The notes under the pieces were generated by a model, which saw only the letters and a list, made by a program, of their open reading frames with translations, was not told where the DNA came from and ran no database searches. A stretch of DNA of 64,000 nt. It comes from Dictyobacter kobayashii. GTDB lineage: Bacteria; Chloroflexota; Ktedonobacteria; Ktedonobacterales; Ktedonobacteraceae. Of this stretch, positions 19,455 to 28,471 are shown in pieces (position 1 is the first letter of the stretch; every line of letters begins with the position of its first letter). The stretch spans positions 2,294,001 through 2,358,000 of the forward strand of contig NZ_BIFS01000001.1 in the NCBI RefSeq assembly GCF_003967555.1, read 5' to 3'. The translations under genes and the position numbers were made by a program.

Positions 19455-20033
19455 GTGAGTCAAGGTGAGAGAGCTATCCAGGCACGTTTGTGGATACGAC
19501 AAATTCTTGAGACGATCACACTGGTGCTTTTAATGCTTTTGGTTATCCGGATCACCCTGCAAAATTTCCATATTGATGGCCACAGTATGGAGCCAACCCT
19601 GCATGACCAGGAATACATCCTTGTCAATAAGGCTGCCTACCTTCTCCAAGAGCCTGAGCGCGGGGATATAATCGTCTTCCGCTATCCACGCGATCCACAA
19701 GAAGATTACATTAAACGCATTATCGCGACTCCCGGGGACAGTATCAGTATCCAAAAAGATAAGGTAGTGGTGGATGGGACAACGCTGCAGGAACGCTATA
19801 TCAACAAAGACGATCCCTACAATCCCTACCCCGCCATCAATCAACGGGTCATTGGGCCCGATGAATATTTTGTGATGGGCGATAATCGAGGAAATAGTTC
19901 AGACTCGCGGGCCTGGGGCCTGGTACCACGACAGAATATTATTGGAAAAGCTGTGGTCGTCTACTGGCCCTTCAATGTAGATAACTTTGGTTTGCTTCCC
20001 AATATGAGCGGGGTCTTTGCCCATGTGCGCTGA
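19455..20033 (+). CDS. lepB: signal peptidase I
   Basis: A 192-residue type I signal peptidase with one N-terminal membrane anchor (about 18-36). It removes signal peptides on the outer face of the membrane. Catalytic Ser44 is in GHSMEPTL and Lys87 is in DYIKRIIATPGD. The C-terminal MGDNRGNSSDSRAWG box is intact. The GTG start at 19455 follows GAGGAG (19443-19448). It is the single-anchor size typical of Gram-positive-type enzymes. Confidence 0.95.
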   Translation: MSQGERAIQARLWIRQILETITLVLLMLLVIRITLQNFHIDGHSMEPTLHDQEYILVNKAAYLLQEPERGDIIVFRYPRDPQEDYIKRIIATPGDSISIQKDKVVVDGTTLQERYINKDDPYNPYPAINQRVIGPDEYFVMGDNRGNSSDSRAWGLVPRQNIIGKAVVVYWPFNVDNFGLLPNMSGVFAHVR

Positions 20034-20117
20034 TATTCTGCGCATATGATAGCCAGCAAAAAAGGACAGGCAGGAAAACATCCCACCCGTCCTGACCACT
20101 TCCAGGCCAAAGTTATA

Positions 20118-21725
20118 CTAGATACGACGCAGACCATCCCGCCGGGCTACATCGAGCCAGCGATTGGCACTGGCGCCATCCTGAGCAGCAGGCCGGCGAC
20201 GCGCCTGTTCCTGGACCTGGTGCTCTTGAGCCATCAAGCTTCCGACCAGCGCCGCCAGTTGCTCCAGCGAGAGTTCTTCTGCTGGAGGGGTCGAACCATT
20301 CTGCCCCTCTTCGCTTGATTCCGGGGACAGCAAACGCAGATCAGCTATCTTTTGCCGCCCTTCCCATTCTTCAGCGATAAAATCGGTGGAGAAATCGGCA
20401 CTTATAAAGCGTGGCTGATCCATTAACCAGCGGGCAAAAGGTAAGGTGGTGCGCACACCAACGATAGTATATTCGTCTAAGGCACGGCGCAGGCGCGTAA
20501 TAGCCTGCTCACGGTTATGGCCCCAAACAATTAATTTTGCCAACAATGGATCATAGAACAGTGGAACCTGTAAACCAGGATAAAGGCTGCTATCTACACG
20601 CACCCCCGGACCAGAAGGTTCCTGTAACCCCCACACGGTACCAGTTGCCGGCAAAAAGCGATTCTCCGGATCTTCAGCCGAGATACGACATTCAATCGCT
20701 GCTCCACGCAAACGAATGTCATCCTGGGAGAAGGAGAGCGGCAAACCCGCAGCGACACGCAATTGCTCCTGTACCAGGTCAACACCAGTACACCATTCAG
20801 TTACTGGATGCTCCACCTGGATACGGGCATTGACTTCCAGGAAATAGAAGTTGCGATCAGGTCCCACCAGGAACTCGGCAGTGCCCGCATTGACATACTC
20901 AATTGAGCGCACCAGGTTAATGGTCGCCTCGGTCATACGCTTCCGTAGTGCTTCGTCCATAATCGGAGATGGAGATTCTTCGATTAGCTTCTGGTGGCGG
21001 CGCTGAATACTGCACTCGCGTTCTCCCAGATGGACTACGTGTCCATGACTATCAGCAATAAACTGGACCTCGATATGGCGGGCGGGCGTGATGGCCTTCT
21101 CGATATACACACGTCCATCACCAAAGGCGGTCTGGGCCTCGCTACGAGCGGTACGGAAGGAGGTCAGAAGATCACGCGGCTCACGGACCAGGCGAATACC
21201 TTTGCCACCACCACCGGCAGCCGCCTTAAGCAGGACCGGATAGCCCAACTCTTCGGCCTTGGCCTGAATCTCTTGATCATCGACCATATCTGTCATGGCA
21301 CCCGGCACAATCGGCACACCGGCCGCCTGGGCGGTACGGCGCGCAGCAGTCTTCTCACCCATAGAGCGCTGGGCGGTCGAGGAAGGACCAATAAAAATCA
21401 GCCCGGCCGCCTGGCATGCGTCTACAAAATCAGCATTCTCAGCCAGAAAGCCATAGCCAGGATGGACAGCCTGAGCACCAGACTGGCGCGCGACCTCAAT
21501 TAATTTAGGAATATTTAAATAGCTTTGAGCGGCCACTGCCGGACCAATATGATATGCCTCATCGGCCATACGTACATGCAAGGCATTGCGGTCCGCATCG
21601 CTATAGACGGCCACACTCTGTAAACCCAGATCTCGGCACGCCCGAATTACTCGCAAAGCAATCTCGCCACGATTAGCAACCAATACCTTATGGAAAGGCC
21701 ATTGGGAAATAGCAACATTCTCCAA
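20118..21725 (-). CDS. accC: acetyl/propionyl-CoA carboxylase biotin carboxylase subunit
   Basis: Biotin carboxylase carboxylates the biotin of the carrier protein with ATP and bicarbonate. The core runs from KVLVANRGEIALRVIRACRD through the ATP-grasp loop GGGGKGIR, the EKAITPARHIEVQ and MEVNARIQVEHPVTE-type segments (here FLEVNARIQVEHPVTEW). About 535 residues if started at TTG 21723-21725, which is 7 nt after AAGGAG; the longer frame to 21803 has no such site. There is an 80-residue C-terminal extension (PPAEELSLEQLAALVGSLMA) but no biotin-attachment MKM motif, and no accB or carboxyltransferase gene adjacent. Confidence 0.92.
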   Translation of the reverse strand: MENVAISQWPFHKVLVANRGEIALRVIRACRDLGLQSVAVYSDADRNALHVRMADEAYHIGPAVAAQSYLNIPKLIEVARQSGAQAVHPGYGFLAENADFVDACQAAGLIFIGPSSTAQRSMGEKTAARRTAQAAGVPIVPGAMTDMVDDQEIQAKAEELGYPVLLKAAAGGGGKGIRLVREPRDLLTSFRTARSEAQTAFGDGRVYIEKAITPARHIEVQFIADSHGHVVHLGERECSIQRRHQKLIEESPSPIMDEALRKRMTEATINLVRSIEYVNAGTAEFLVGPDRNFYFLEVNARIQVEHPVTEWCTGVDLVQEQLRVAAGLPLSFSQDDIRLRGAAIECRISAEDPENRFLPATGTVWGLQEPSGPGVRVDSSLYPGLQVPLFYDPLLAKLIVWGHNREQAITRLRRALDEYTIVGVRTTLPFARWLMDQPRFISADFSTDFIAEEWEGRQKIADLRLLSPESSEEGQNGSTPPAEELSLEQLAALVGSLMAQEHQVQEQARRRPAAQDGASANRWLDVARRDGLRRI

Positions 21726-21819
21726 AAGAAGGCTCCTTCGACTTCCTACAAACAGGACAGTATAGATATATATTCTCTTGTCAACAGTATAGCATGTTGC
21801 CAACCTTGTAGCCTGAATG

Positions 21820-21982
21820 CAAAGCTTTTTAATGTTCCTCTTTGGCGCCTACGGCGCCGGGTTGGGAGGGTAGAGAGTATGTGGTGGACGGCTGCGGCCG
21901 CCCGCCACACACTCTCTACACATAAAATAATGCACCTCTTCTCGCTTGCTCGTGATCGCTGGACGAACATAAAAAAGCCCTG
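21820..21982. repeat. intergenic palindromic repeat, family A copy 2
   Basis: Ends are inverted copies (left AAAGCTTTTTAATGTTCCTC; right GACGAACATAAAAAAGCCC). A central stem pairs 21870-21887 with 21902-21919 with two G-T pairs, and a small GGCGCC/GGCGCC hairpin is near 21845-21858. The right part contains CTCGCTTGCTCGTGATCGCT, as in the other copies. It lies between the divergent accC and receptor genes (gap 21726-22171), next to a TTGACA-containing AT-rich segment at about 21775-21795 that could carry the accC promoter. Confidence 0.8.
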
Positions 21983-22171
21983 GCCCGAATGGGAATAAAA
22001 GGCTACAGAAAAGAGAAAATTTTGCTTAAAAGAAATGACGAGTACACTGAATTTTAGCTGCCATTTCATTCATGGTCCCTATTTACATCATCATGGATGG
22101 CATCAGCAGACGTTGCTTCGTGCGGATATGTTGTGGGGTTTTTTGGTGCCTGAGGAGGAGCCGAAGTACCA

Positions 22172-24415
22172 ATGCTTAAATTTATAACAAAAATGCAGAT
22201 TGCCCGCCGTCTCTTGCTGGCGTTTTTGCTTACCGCGGTTATACCCGGTATTATTATTTCTGTGCTGGGTTTCACCTTCTATAAAGGCCAGACCGAGCGC
22301 AGTCAGGTCATTCGCGTAAACATAAGTGCATTCAAGTCTGCTACCACGGCGGGTACCTATCTTCCAAATATCAATGCCTTGCTCATTACCACCTATCTAG
22401 AGCAGTATCAGAGCCACCAGCAAGTCGATACGGAACAGGTAGCTACAAATATCCAGTTGATTCAGCAGACCAGCAAGTTTTTTGATACGGAAGCCCACCA
22501 ATACCAGCGGAATTATGAGCTAATGACCTCACCAACAATGTGGTCCACCCATCATATACTGCAGTATAATCACCTGGACCCCACCTTACCGGCTCAACAA
22601 CAACATGCTTTAAACCTGGTCCTGAATACCCTCTGGCCCAAATATCAAGCGGACCAGGCTATGATACTGGATGCGATCGCCAAAAAAGCGCCCGCTTCCA
22701 AAGTACGCGACATGATTACCGCTTCCAATGCCGACTATACACTATTAGAGAATCAGTGGGATGCGATTACCAGTATCGCGGAAAAAGTCAGTATCCGTAT
22801 GATCACTACCCATGCGACCCAGGCCCACCAGATTATCTTCCTGACCTTGATCGCCTTCTTTGGCACGATCCTGTTGATTACCGCCATTGGCTATATCGCC
22901 TATCGTTCAATCACCATTCCACTGCATCACCTGGCCTTGCTGACACACAGAATCGCTAACGGGGATACCAAAGCGCGGGCCGCCATCACCACCCACGATG
23001 AAATCTATCTGGTGGCAACCTCGATGAATACTATGCTCGATAATATTGTGCAGCTTATTCAGGAAGCCGAGACCCAGCGCGATAAGCTACAAAGTCGGGT
23101 AGAAAAGCTGATCAGTGAGGTAAGTAGCATTGGAGACGGCGATCTACGCGTCCAGGCCGAGGTCGATGATAGCGAGCTGGGAATCCTGGCAGACTCATTT
23201 AATTATATGATTGAGGCACTGGGAAGTCTGGTGGTGCGCGTCAAGTCGGTCGCCGGCGAAGTCGCCAGCTCAACCACTACGATCCTGGATTGTATGACCC
23301 AGCTGGTAGAGACCGATAACAGCCAGCTACAGCAGATCGCCCGCGCCCATGCCGAAGTAGAACAGATGGCATCATCCAGTCGCAATGTGGCTGAGCGATC
23401 ACTGGTCCTCTTTGATGTGGCCAGTATTGCCAGCCAGGACGCCCAACTTGGACGTGAGGCAATCGAGCAGGCGATGGCAGGCATGAGACGCATCAATAAC
23501 AACGTCCAGATTACGGCCACCAAGGTCCATACGCTGGGGGATCACTCGCGAGAGATTGACGAGATCATCGAAGTTATCTCCAGCATCGCCCATCAGACCA
23601 ACCGTCTTGCCCTGGATGCCGCCATTCAGTCAGCTATGGCTGGCGAGAATGGCAAAGGCTTTGGAGCCGTGGCAGCCGATATTCGCCGCCTGGCCGAACG
23701 TACCAAAGACCAGGCTCACCTGATCACTCGTATTGTGCGTAGTGTACGCGAAGAGATAGGTACCGTGGCGATCTCCATGCAAGATACCGAAAAAGAAACC
23801 ACTAATGGGGCACAGCTGACTCAGGAAGCAGGCAGCTCACTGCAATCCATTTTCACCGCCATCGAACATCAGGCTAAAGAGATCGAGATGATCAATCAGA
23901 TGGTAGCGCAACAGCTCCAATCCTCCAGTGCCGTGGTACATATTATGCAAAACGTAGCTGAAGCTACCCAGCAAAGCAGCTTGAATACCAGGGACGCCTC
24001 ACACTATGTGGAGCGTCTGGCCCGACAGGTGCGGCAGATGCGCGCCTCCGTCGAAGCCTTTAGATTGCGCGAAGGACAAAATTACCAGATCCCCAGCACC
24101 AATACAACCATGGAATGGGATGAGGAACCTGAAAATCCTCTCACCATCAGCGGTGTCTTCCGAACTGTCAGTGCTACCCTGCGCCCGGTCCAACATAATG
24201 CCAATAGAGCCAGCTCCATCTCAGGCATCTACTTCGCGCCACCTGACTCGGCTGACAACTATCGTTTTGCTCCTCCAAACTCAGCCCAGGAAAATACAAG
24301 CTCCTCCGGGCCGAGCTGGGATACCCTACCACAATCCGAAGAATGGCCAACCGGTGAACCAACCCATAAAGGCCAATACTTTTCATTGAAGAATAAGGCA
24401 ATCGATCAAAAGTAA
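22172..24415 (+). CDS. methyl-accepting chemotaxis-type receptor
   Basis: A 747-residue receptor: first membrane helix about 13-35, extracellular helical domain 36-218, second helix 221-245, HAMP 245-297, a second HAMP-like segment about 305-360, and an MCP signalling domain about 380-640 whose tip is IAHQTNRLALDAAIQSAMAG then [18 protein letters not shown] (about 472-511). The tip departs from the usual QTNLLALNAAIEAARAG (R, D, Q-S changes). A low-complexity, Ser/Pro-rich tail of about 100 residues follows. No che or flagellar gene is nearby, so it may feed another signalling route or surface motility. Confidence 0.88.
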   Translation: MLKFITKMQIARRLLLAFLLTAVIPGIIISVLGFTFYKGQTERSQVIRVNISAFKSATTAGTYLPNINALLITTYLEQYQSHQQVDTEQVATNIQLIQQTSKFFDTEAHQYQRNYELMTSPTMWSTHHILQYNHLDPTLPAQQQHALNLVLNTLWPKYQADQAMILDAIAKKAPASKVRDMITASNADYTLLENQWDAITSIAEKVSIRMITTHATQAHQIIFLTLIAFFGTILLITAIGYIAYRSITIPLHHLALLTHRIANGDTKARAAITTHDEIYLVATSMNTMLDNIVQLIQEAETQRDKLQSRVEKLISEVSSIGDGDLRVQAEVDDSELGILADSFNYMIEALGSLVVRVKSVAGEVASSTTTILDCMTQLVETDNSQLQQIARAHAEVEQMASSSRNVAERSLVLFDVASIASQDAQLGREAIEQAMAGMRRINNNVQITATKVHTLGDHSREIDEIIEVISSIAHQTNRLALDAAIQSAMAGENGKGFGAVAADIRRLAERTKDQAHLITRIVRSVREEIGTVAISMQDTEKETTNGAQLTQEAGSSLQSIFTAIEHQAKEIEMINQMVAQQLQSSSAVVHIMQNVAEATQQSSLNTRDASHYVERLARQVRQMRASVEAFRLREGQNYQIPSTNTTMEWDEEPENPLTISGVFRTVSATLRPVQHNANRASSISGIYFAPPDSADNYRFAPPNSAQENTSSSGPSWDTLPQSEEWPTGEPTHKGQYFSLKNKAIDQK

Positions 24416-24420
24416 CCATA

Positions 24421-24474
24421 GCAACAAAAACAGGCATTACCACGGGCACCTACGGTAATGCCTGTTTTTGTTGC
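24421..24474. terminator. bidirectional terminator
   Basis: A 21-bp perfect stem (24421-24441 with 24454-24474), containing CAGGCATTACC and flanked by runs of A and T on both sides. It overlaps the last 25 bp of the minus-strand methyltransferase gene. Confidence 0.8.
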
Positions 24475-25295
24475 CGAACCGCCTCATATAAAATAATGCC
24501 GGTAGCCATCGCAACATTCAAAGATTCTACATCATTGGCCAATGGGATACTGATGGCCAGAGTAGCCAGGTTATGGGCCTGCTGTGAGGGTCCATGGGCC
24601 TCATTGCCCACAATCAAAGCAAATGGCCGGGCTAGATCCTGGGCATAATACATCTGGTCACTACCAGCTTCGGCCAACAGTACTCGTGGCTGTCCACCAC
24701 AATGCTCGACCACGCGCTCCGTGATAGCTTCCCAACTCATATTGGTCTCAACTGGTAGCGCCACATGCGCACCAGCCGCCGAGCGCACCACCTTGGGGCT
24801 GTAGTAATCAACACAATGCGGCGTCAACAAGACACGCTCAACATCAGCGGCCAGGGCGGTCCTCAAAATGGTCCCCATATTGCCAGGATCAGCAATATCA
24901 TCCAGAATTAAGAGGGCGGGACGTGACAGGTGAGGTCGCCGCTGGTGAATAACGGAAGGAGCAAGCGCATCGAGAGGTAAAACACTCACCACCCCTTGCG
25001 AGGTCTGGGCTTCACCTAGCGCCTCAATGACACGCTCGCTAACCTCAATCAACCGAGCTGGAGCAAGAGCTGGCGTATGGAGCAGACGCTCAAGCAGGGC
25101 GGATCCCTCGGGGGTACGCTGCAGCAACTCCGGCTGATAATACACTTCATGCGGCCATAGCTCGGCATTCAATAAGGTCTCAAGCAAATGGGGACCCTCA
25201 AGCAGAAAGAAACCACTTTTTTTACGGCCACGCGCTGTATGCAAGGTCTGTAGCTTGCTAATACGTGGATTAGATGGGCTGGTAATGAGAGTCAT
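24450..25295 (-). CDS. TrmH/SpoU-family RNA 2'-O-methyltransferase
   Basis: A 281-residue SPOUT methyltransferase (RlmB/TsnR-like), which methylates ribose 2'-O in rRNA or tRNA with SAM. It has an N-terminal substrate-binding domain (ITSPSNPRISKLQTL, FFLLEGPHLLE) and the three SPOUT motifs: DIADPGNMGTILRTA, FALIVGNEAHGPS and ISIPLANDVESLNVAMA (knotted SAM site). The ATG at 25295 follows GAGG by 5 nt; a TTG at 25313 is less likely. It follows rplT on the same strand after 69 bp and may share its transcript, as often seen. Confidence 0.88.
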   Translation of the reverse strand: MTLITSPSNPRISKLQTLHTARGRKKSGFFLLEGPHLLETLLNAELWPHEVYYQPELLQRTPEGSALLERLLHTPALAPARLIEVSERVIEALGEAQTSQGVVSVLPLDALAPSVIHQRRPHLSRPALLILDDIADPGNMGTILRTALAADVERVLLTPHCVDYYSPKVVRSAAGAHVALPVETNMSWEAITERVVEHCGGQPRVLLAEAGSDQMYYAQDLARPFALIVGNEAHGPSQQAHNLATLAISIPLANDVESLNVAMATGIILYEAVRQQKQALP

Positions 25296-25364
25296 AGCAT
25301 CCTCAAACAACAAAGGACCCGCCCTATCACAACTGACAGGCGGGTCCTCCGTATGGAATTTCTT

Positions 25365-25724
25365 TTACGCTTTAGCAGCATCCAGAGCTGTTTTCACCAG
25401 TGTACTGAAGGCACCCAGGTCGTTGACAGCCATCTCAGCCAGGATCTTGCGATCGACATCGATTTGTGCAACGTGCAGGGCGTGCATCAACTGGCTGTAG
25501 CTAATGCCATGCATACGAGCTGCAGCATTGATACGGGTGATCCACAGGCGGCGCATGTCGCGTTTGCGGTTACGGCGGTCGCGATACATGTACGCCATTG
25601 AGCGCATAACCGACTCGTGAGCCGGGCGGAACACATTACGACGCGTTCCACGATGTCCTTCAGAAAGCTGGAATACTTTTTTGTGCTTCTGGTGAGAAGT
25701 TACTCCACGTTTTACCCTTGGCAT
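25365..25724 (-). CDS. rplT: 50S ribosomal protein L20
   Basis: A 119-residue L20, the usual length, rich in Arg/Lys (RVKRGVTSHQKHKKVFQL, RDRRNRKRDMRRLWITRIN). It binds 23S rRNA early in 50S assembly and, in several bacteria, represses its own operon. It follows rpmI by 39 bp. Confidence 0.98.
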   Translation of the reverse strand: MPRVKRGVTSHQKHKKVFQLSEGHRGTRRNVFRPAHESVMRSMAYMYRDRRNRKRDMRRLWITRINAAARMHGISYSQLMHALHVAQIDVDRKILAEMAVNDLGAFSTLVKTALDAAKA

Positions 25725-25763
25725 ATTCGGTCCTTATCCTTTTCGAATTTCGTTCTTGTACAA

Positions 25764-25970
25764 TTAGAAAGCGTAGGGAAGCAGGCGCTTGATACGACGT
25801 GTGTCGGCTGGTTTCAGCTCGAACATCTTGTCCATCGAACGAATAGCCTGAGGGGATTTATTACGGCGCAAGTGGTTGAGCGCAATCTTACGGCGCAAAA
25901 TTTTACCGCCAGCGGTCACTTTGACACGCTTGGCCATAGCCTTATTTGTTTTTAACTTTTGCTTTGCCAT
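25764..25970 (-). CDS. rpmI: 50S ribosomal protein L35
   Basis: A 68-residue L35 (KLKTNKAMAKRVKVTAGGKI; ends RIKRLLPYAF). It is first in the rpmI-rplT pair. The usual upstream partner infC (IF-3) is not next to it: the 190 nt upstream to the predicted promoter hold no gene. Confidence 0.97.
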   Translation of the reverse strand: MAKQKLKTNKAMAKRVKVTAGGKILRRKIALNHLRRNKSPQAIRSMDKMFELKPADTRRIKRLLPYAF

Positions 25971-26166
25971 AGCTCTTTCTTTCCTTTATCGGCGGGGTAA
26001 AAAATTTCTGTTTCTACCATGAATCTTCCTGTTGATGTACAGTGGAGGCACATAATTCCAGCAGGAGAAGGTAAAGTAGATGTTGATTGAACCCTTCAAT
26101 CTTATCAGCAACTCTATCAAAGGCGAAGAGAAGCCTTTTTCAAGAAAGTCCCCACACGCGGGATGC

Positions 26167-26195
26167 ATTATAGCATACCCATCCTCTGGAAGCAA
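26167..26195 (-). promoter_or_regulatory. promoter and 190-nt leader of rpmI-rplT
   Basis: On the minus strand TTGCTT (26190-26195), 17-bp spacer, then TATAAT (26167-26172) preceded by TGC (extended -10). The transcript would have a leader of about 190 nt before rpmI. An imperfect inverted repeat GCATAC..ATCCTCT/AGAGGATGTATGC (26173-26208) overlaps the spacer. L20 leaders are a known autoregulation site in other bacteria; no specific motif was confirmed here. Confidence 0.5.
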
Positions 26196-26213
26196 GAGGA
26201 TGTATGCCAAAAG

Positions 26214-26366
26214 CAGGGCTTTTTCATTTTCCTCTTTGGCGCCTGGCTGGGAGTGTGGAGTGTGTTTGGTGGGCGGCCGCAGCCACCCACCAAACACACT
26301 CCACACCTGAAAAAATGTCCATCGTATCGCTTGTAGTGATCTCTGAACGAACATGAAAAAGATCTG
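26214..26366. repeat. intergenic palindromic repeat, family A copy 3
   Basis: The clearest copy. Left end CAGGGCTTTTTCATTTTCCT, right end CGAACATGAAAAAGATCTG (imperfect inverted). A perfect 21-bp central stem pairs 26253-26273 with 26286-26306, with a CGGCCG-containing 12-nt loop. After it come ACCTGAAAAAATGTCCATC and TATCGCTTGTAGTGATCTCT, as in the other copies. No coding capacity. It lies between the rpmI promoter and the end of the next minus-strand gene. Confidence 0.85.
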
Positions 26367-26373
26367 GGAAGAT

Positions 26374-26427
26374 GCTGTTTTGCTGGTATATTGCCTCTCG
26401 CGAGAGACAGTATACCAGCAAAACAGC
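26374..26427 (-). terminator. hairpin terminator
   Basis: GCTGTTTTGCTGGTATA (26374-26390) pairs with its complement (26411-26427), with an inner CTCTCG/CGAGAG stem. It follows the stop of the minus-strand GT-C gene, directly beside family A copy 3. Confidence 0.65.
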
Positions 26428-26436
26428 AGTTCTTTT

Positions 26437-28164
26437 CTAATTGCGGTTGCGAAGAGGTCTGGAGCTCCAGTTGGGGCGTGAGAACCAGGGCGGCCGTCTG
26501 AGCTTTTGCGGACGACTATCCTCATCTATCGCCTGGCCGCCGCCGCGCCAATCACCATGGACCATTTGCCAGGTTGAATAGAAGAAGAGGGCCCAGCCCC
26601 AGATAAGGCAGGGGACCCCGATGGTAACCAGCGCTTGCCCCTCCCAGACATGCGACCATTGCCAGAAGTAGTAGCTGATAAGGGCGCCAATCAATAGCAG
26701 TATCATGAGCAGTATCTCTTTACGATTGGTGCTGCAACCAATGACCACTAAGGGCAAGATAAGATACCAGGGCCAGCAGACAGGTTGTAGCACAATCCAT
26801 AAAAGCAATAAGCCACCACTCCATTGCAGCAGCGCTTCAAATGTGTTTAAGAACCATATAGCAATAAAAACATAGAGACCCATGATAATCAAGGCCGCTT
26901 CCGACCATTTATTGGGCACTACCCATTGATAGAGGTTGGCCGGCAGATGCACTGGCATAGATAGCACAGCGGCATTGAGCGAGTTAACGGCGCTTTCCTG
27001 CCAGAAAACGGCACGGATACCTGCTAGCATGCCTGAAACACCCCAGCCTTGCCAGTATGGAACATAGGCCAATAACACCACCAGTGCTGTGATACTTATT
27101 ATTCCCAATAGCGAAAGGAGAAACCAGCCACAGCCAGGTGACCAGGCACGCCGTATGGCATACACGAATATGAGGGGCAACAATACCAGCCCGGGGAGAC
27201 AGATCAACGAGGCAAGCAGTGCGAAAACCCAGCCCAGCAGAATAGCGCCACGCTGCAAACTCAGTAGAGAGAGCAACAGAAGGGTGATAAACACTATTTC
27301 TGGATGCGCATAGGCAACTCCCAGAATCAATACCAGGGGATTCCAGGCATAGAATAGCGTAGTAGAGATACGCTGTATTGGTTTCTGCGCCGACGCCAAT
27401 GACCAGAGCAAACCAACATTCAATAGATGTGCGATCAGGGCCAGCATACGCCAGCTGAGAATAACGCGTACGGGTTCGCCATGCGCCACCAGGGAGATCA
27501 AGATACTAATATCCATCCACACTGGACCAACGGTGCTCGATGTCCCGCTAGGACTTTTGGCCAGTTGCGCAAGCAACGATTGCAGGGCATCATGCGCGAC
27601 CAGAGCATTCGGAGCGGTATATGGATTAAGATGATAGGTTTCAACCATTTTGCCATAAAGACCTGACTGTAGCATAGATCTTATCAACTCATTTGAATGT
27701 ATAGGTGCTATTACCATAGTGATAGTCAATATAGTGGTCAGGAAAAGCAAGGTTCCAAAGACGGGTCGCAGATAGAGCGAGGAACGCAACAGGATCACAT
27801 TACCAGCGCGATTACCCACCACTACCGCCAGCCAGAGCACGAATAATAGTAATCCTAGCAATAGTAAGAGTGGATAGAGGTAGCCATAGAAAAACCCTGG
27901 CCAGGAAAAGGTAGATATATAAGAGAACCAATCCAGGCGTTTATACAGCATAGACGACAGCGGGAGAAAGCCCTCCCATGCCTGCCGCAATGGGTCCACC
28001 TGCGCACTTCGGCCAGCAAGCCAGGGATAGAGCGCCAGATAACTGATTTCCAGACCTATTCCCAGCATAATGAGCAGGAATAAGGTTAAGCGTCTCGCCC
28101 TCAGCTGCCTACGTACAGCTCCACCGCGCACAGGATAGATAGCTTGTGTATCAATAGCAGACAT
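26437..28164 (-). CDS. GT-C-type polytopic membrane glycosyltransferase-like protein
   Basis: A 575-residue protein with about twelve transmembrane helices. The pattern of a large periplasmic loop after the first helices with HLNPYTAPN, then WMDISILISLVAHG and the long helical C-terminal half ending with CWPWYLILPLVVI, resembles GT-C mannosyltransferase-like proteins of bacteria (families GT87/GT39). Specific activity is not certain. A charged Arg/Pro-rich tail ends the protein. The ATG at 28164 follows AAGGAG (complement of 28173-28178) by 8 nt; the frame is open to 28437 but the extra part looks non-coding. Confidence 0.65.
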   Translation of the reverse strand: MSAIDTQAIYPVRGGAVRRQLRARRLTLFLLIMLGIGLEISYLALYPWLAGRSAQVDPLRQAWEGFLPLSSMLYKRLDWFSYISTFSWPGFFYGYLYPLLLLLGLLLFVLWLAVVVGNRAGNVILLRSSLYLRPVFGTLLFLTTILTITMVIAPIHSNELIRSMLQSGLYGKMVETYHLNPYTAPNALVAHDALQSLLAQLAKSPSGTSSTVGPVWMDISILISLVAHGEPVRVILSWRMLALIAHLLNVGLLWSLASAQKPIQRISTTLFYAWNPLVLILGVAYAHPEIVFITLLLLSLLSLQRGAILLGWVFALLASLICLPGLVLLPLIFVYAIRRAWSPGCGWFLLSLLGIISITALVVLLAYVPYWQGWGVSGMLAGIRAVFWQESAVNSLNAAVLSMPVHLPANLYQWVVPNKWSEAALIIMGLYVFIAIWFLNTFEALLQWSGGLLLLWIVLQPVCWPWYLILPLVVIGCSTNRKEILLMILLLIGALISYYFWQWSHVWEGQALVTIGVPCLIWGWALFFYSTWQMVHGDWRGGGQAIDEDSRPQKLRRPPWFSRPNWSSRPLRNRN

Positions 28165-28286
28165 AAAAGCTGCTCCTTTAAGATAGAAAGGATCGGCTAC
28201 GCTCTTCTCATTACAGAACGGGCCGTAAAGACATTTGGGGATGGCGACATTGTCGTTCCGTTGCCAGAGGCAATGCTTCTGCGCGG

Positions 28287-28307
28287 AGTATATACTAACA
28301 TTAGTAT
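28287..28307 (-). promoter_or_regulatory. possible promoter/operator for the GT-C gene
   Basis: A TATACT -10 box on the minus strand (28287-28292) overlaps a perfect inverted repeat ATACTAA-CA-TTAGTAT (28292-28307), which could be a repressor site. No good -35 box. The rest of the 28165-28729 gap holds the rpsF promoter and leader. Confidence 0.3.
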
Positions 28308-28442
28308 GAGCCATTATGTAGAACCTGTCAATAAAGGAGTTTATCGACACAAAAATAAAAGACTTTCCGCCTTTCCAATTTTCCAGGGTATAGAAAGAAT
28401 AGGAAGATAGAGAAGTGAACATTGTGTGATACCACAACTCTA

Positions 28443-28471
28443 TTGTCAGACATGGAGATCAGTGCTATAAT
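28443..28471 (+). promoter_or_regulatory. strong sigma70-type promoter of rpsF-ssb-rpsR
   Basis: TTGTCA (28443-28448), 17-bp spacer, TATAAT (28466-28471) with an extended -10 TGC. It is one of the best promoters in the window. The transcript has a leader of about 250 nt before rpsF. Confidence 0.75.

Noticed and set aside
25986..26525. A 179-codon minus-strand frame upstream of rpmI
   Set aside because: It crosses family A copy 3 and the rpmI promoter/leader, lacks a ribosome binding site and has no protein-like pattern.
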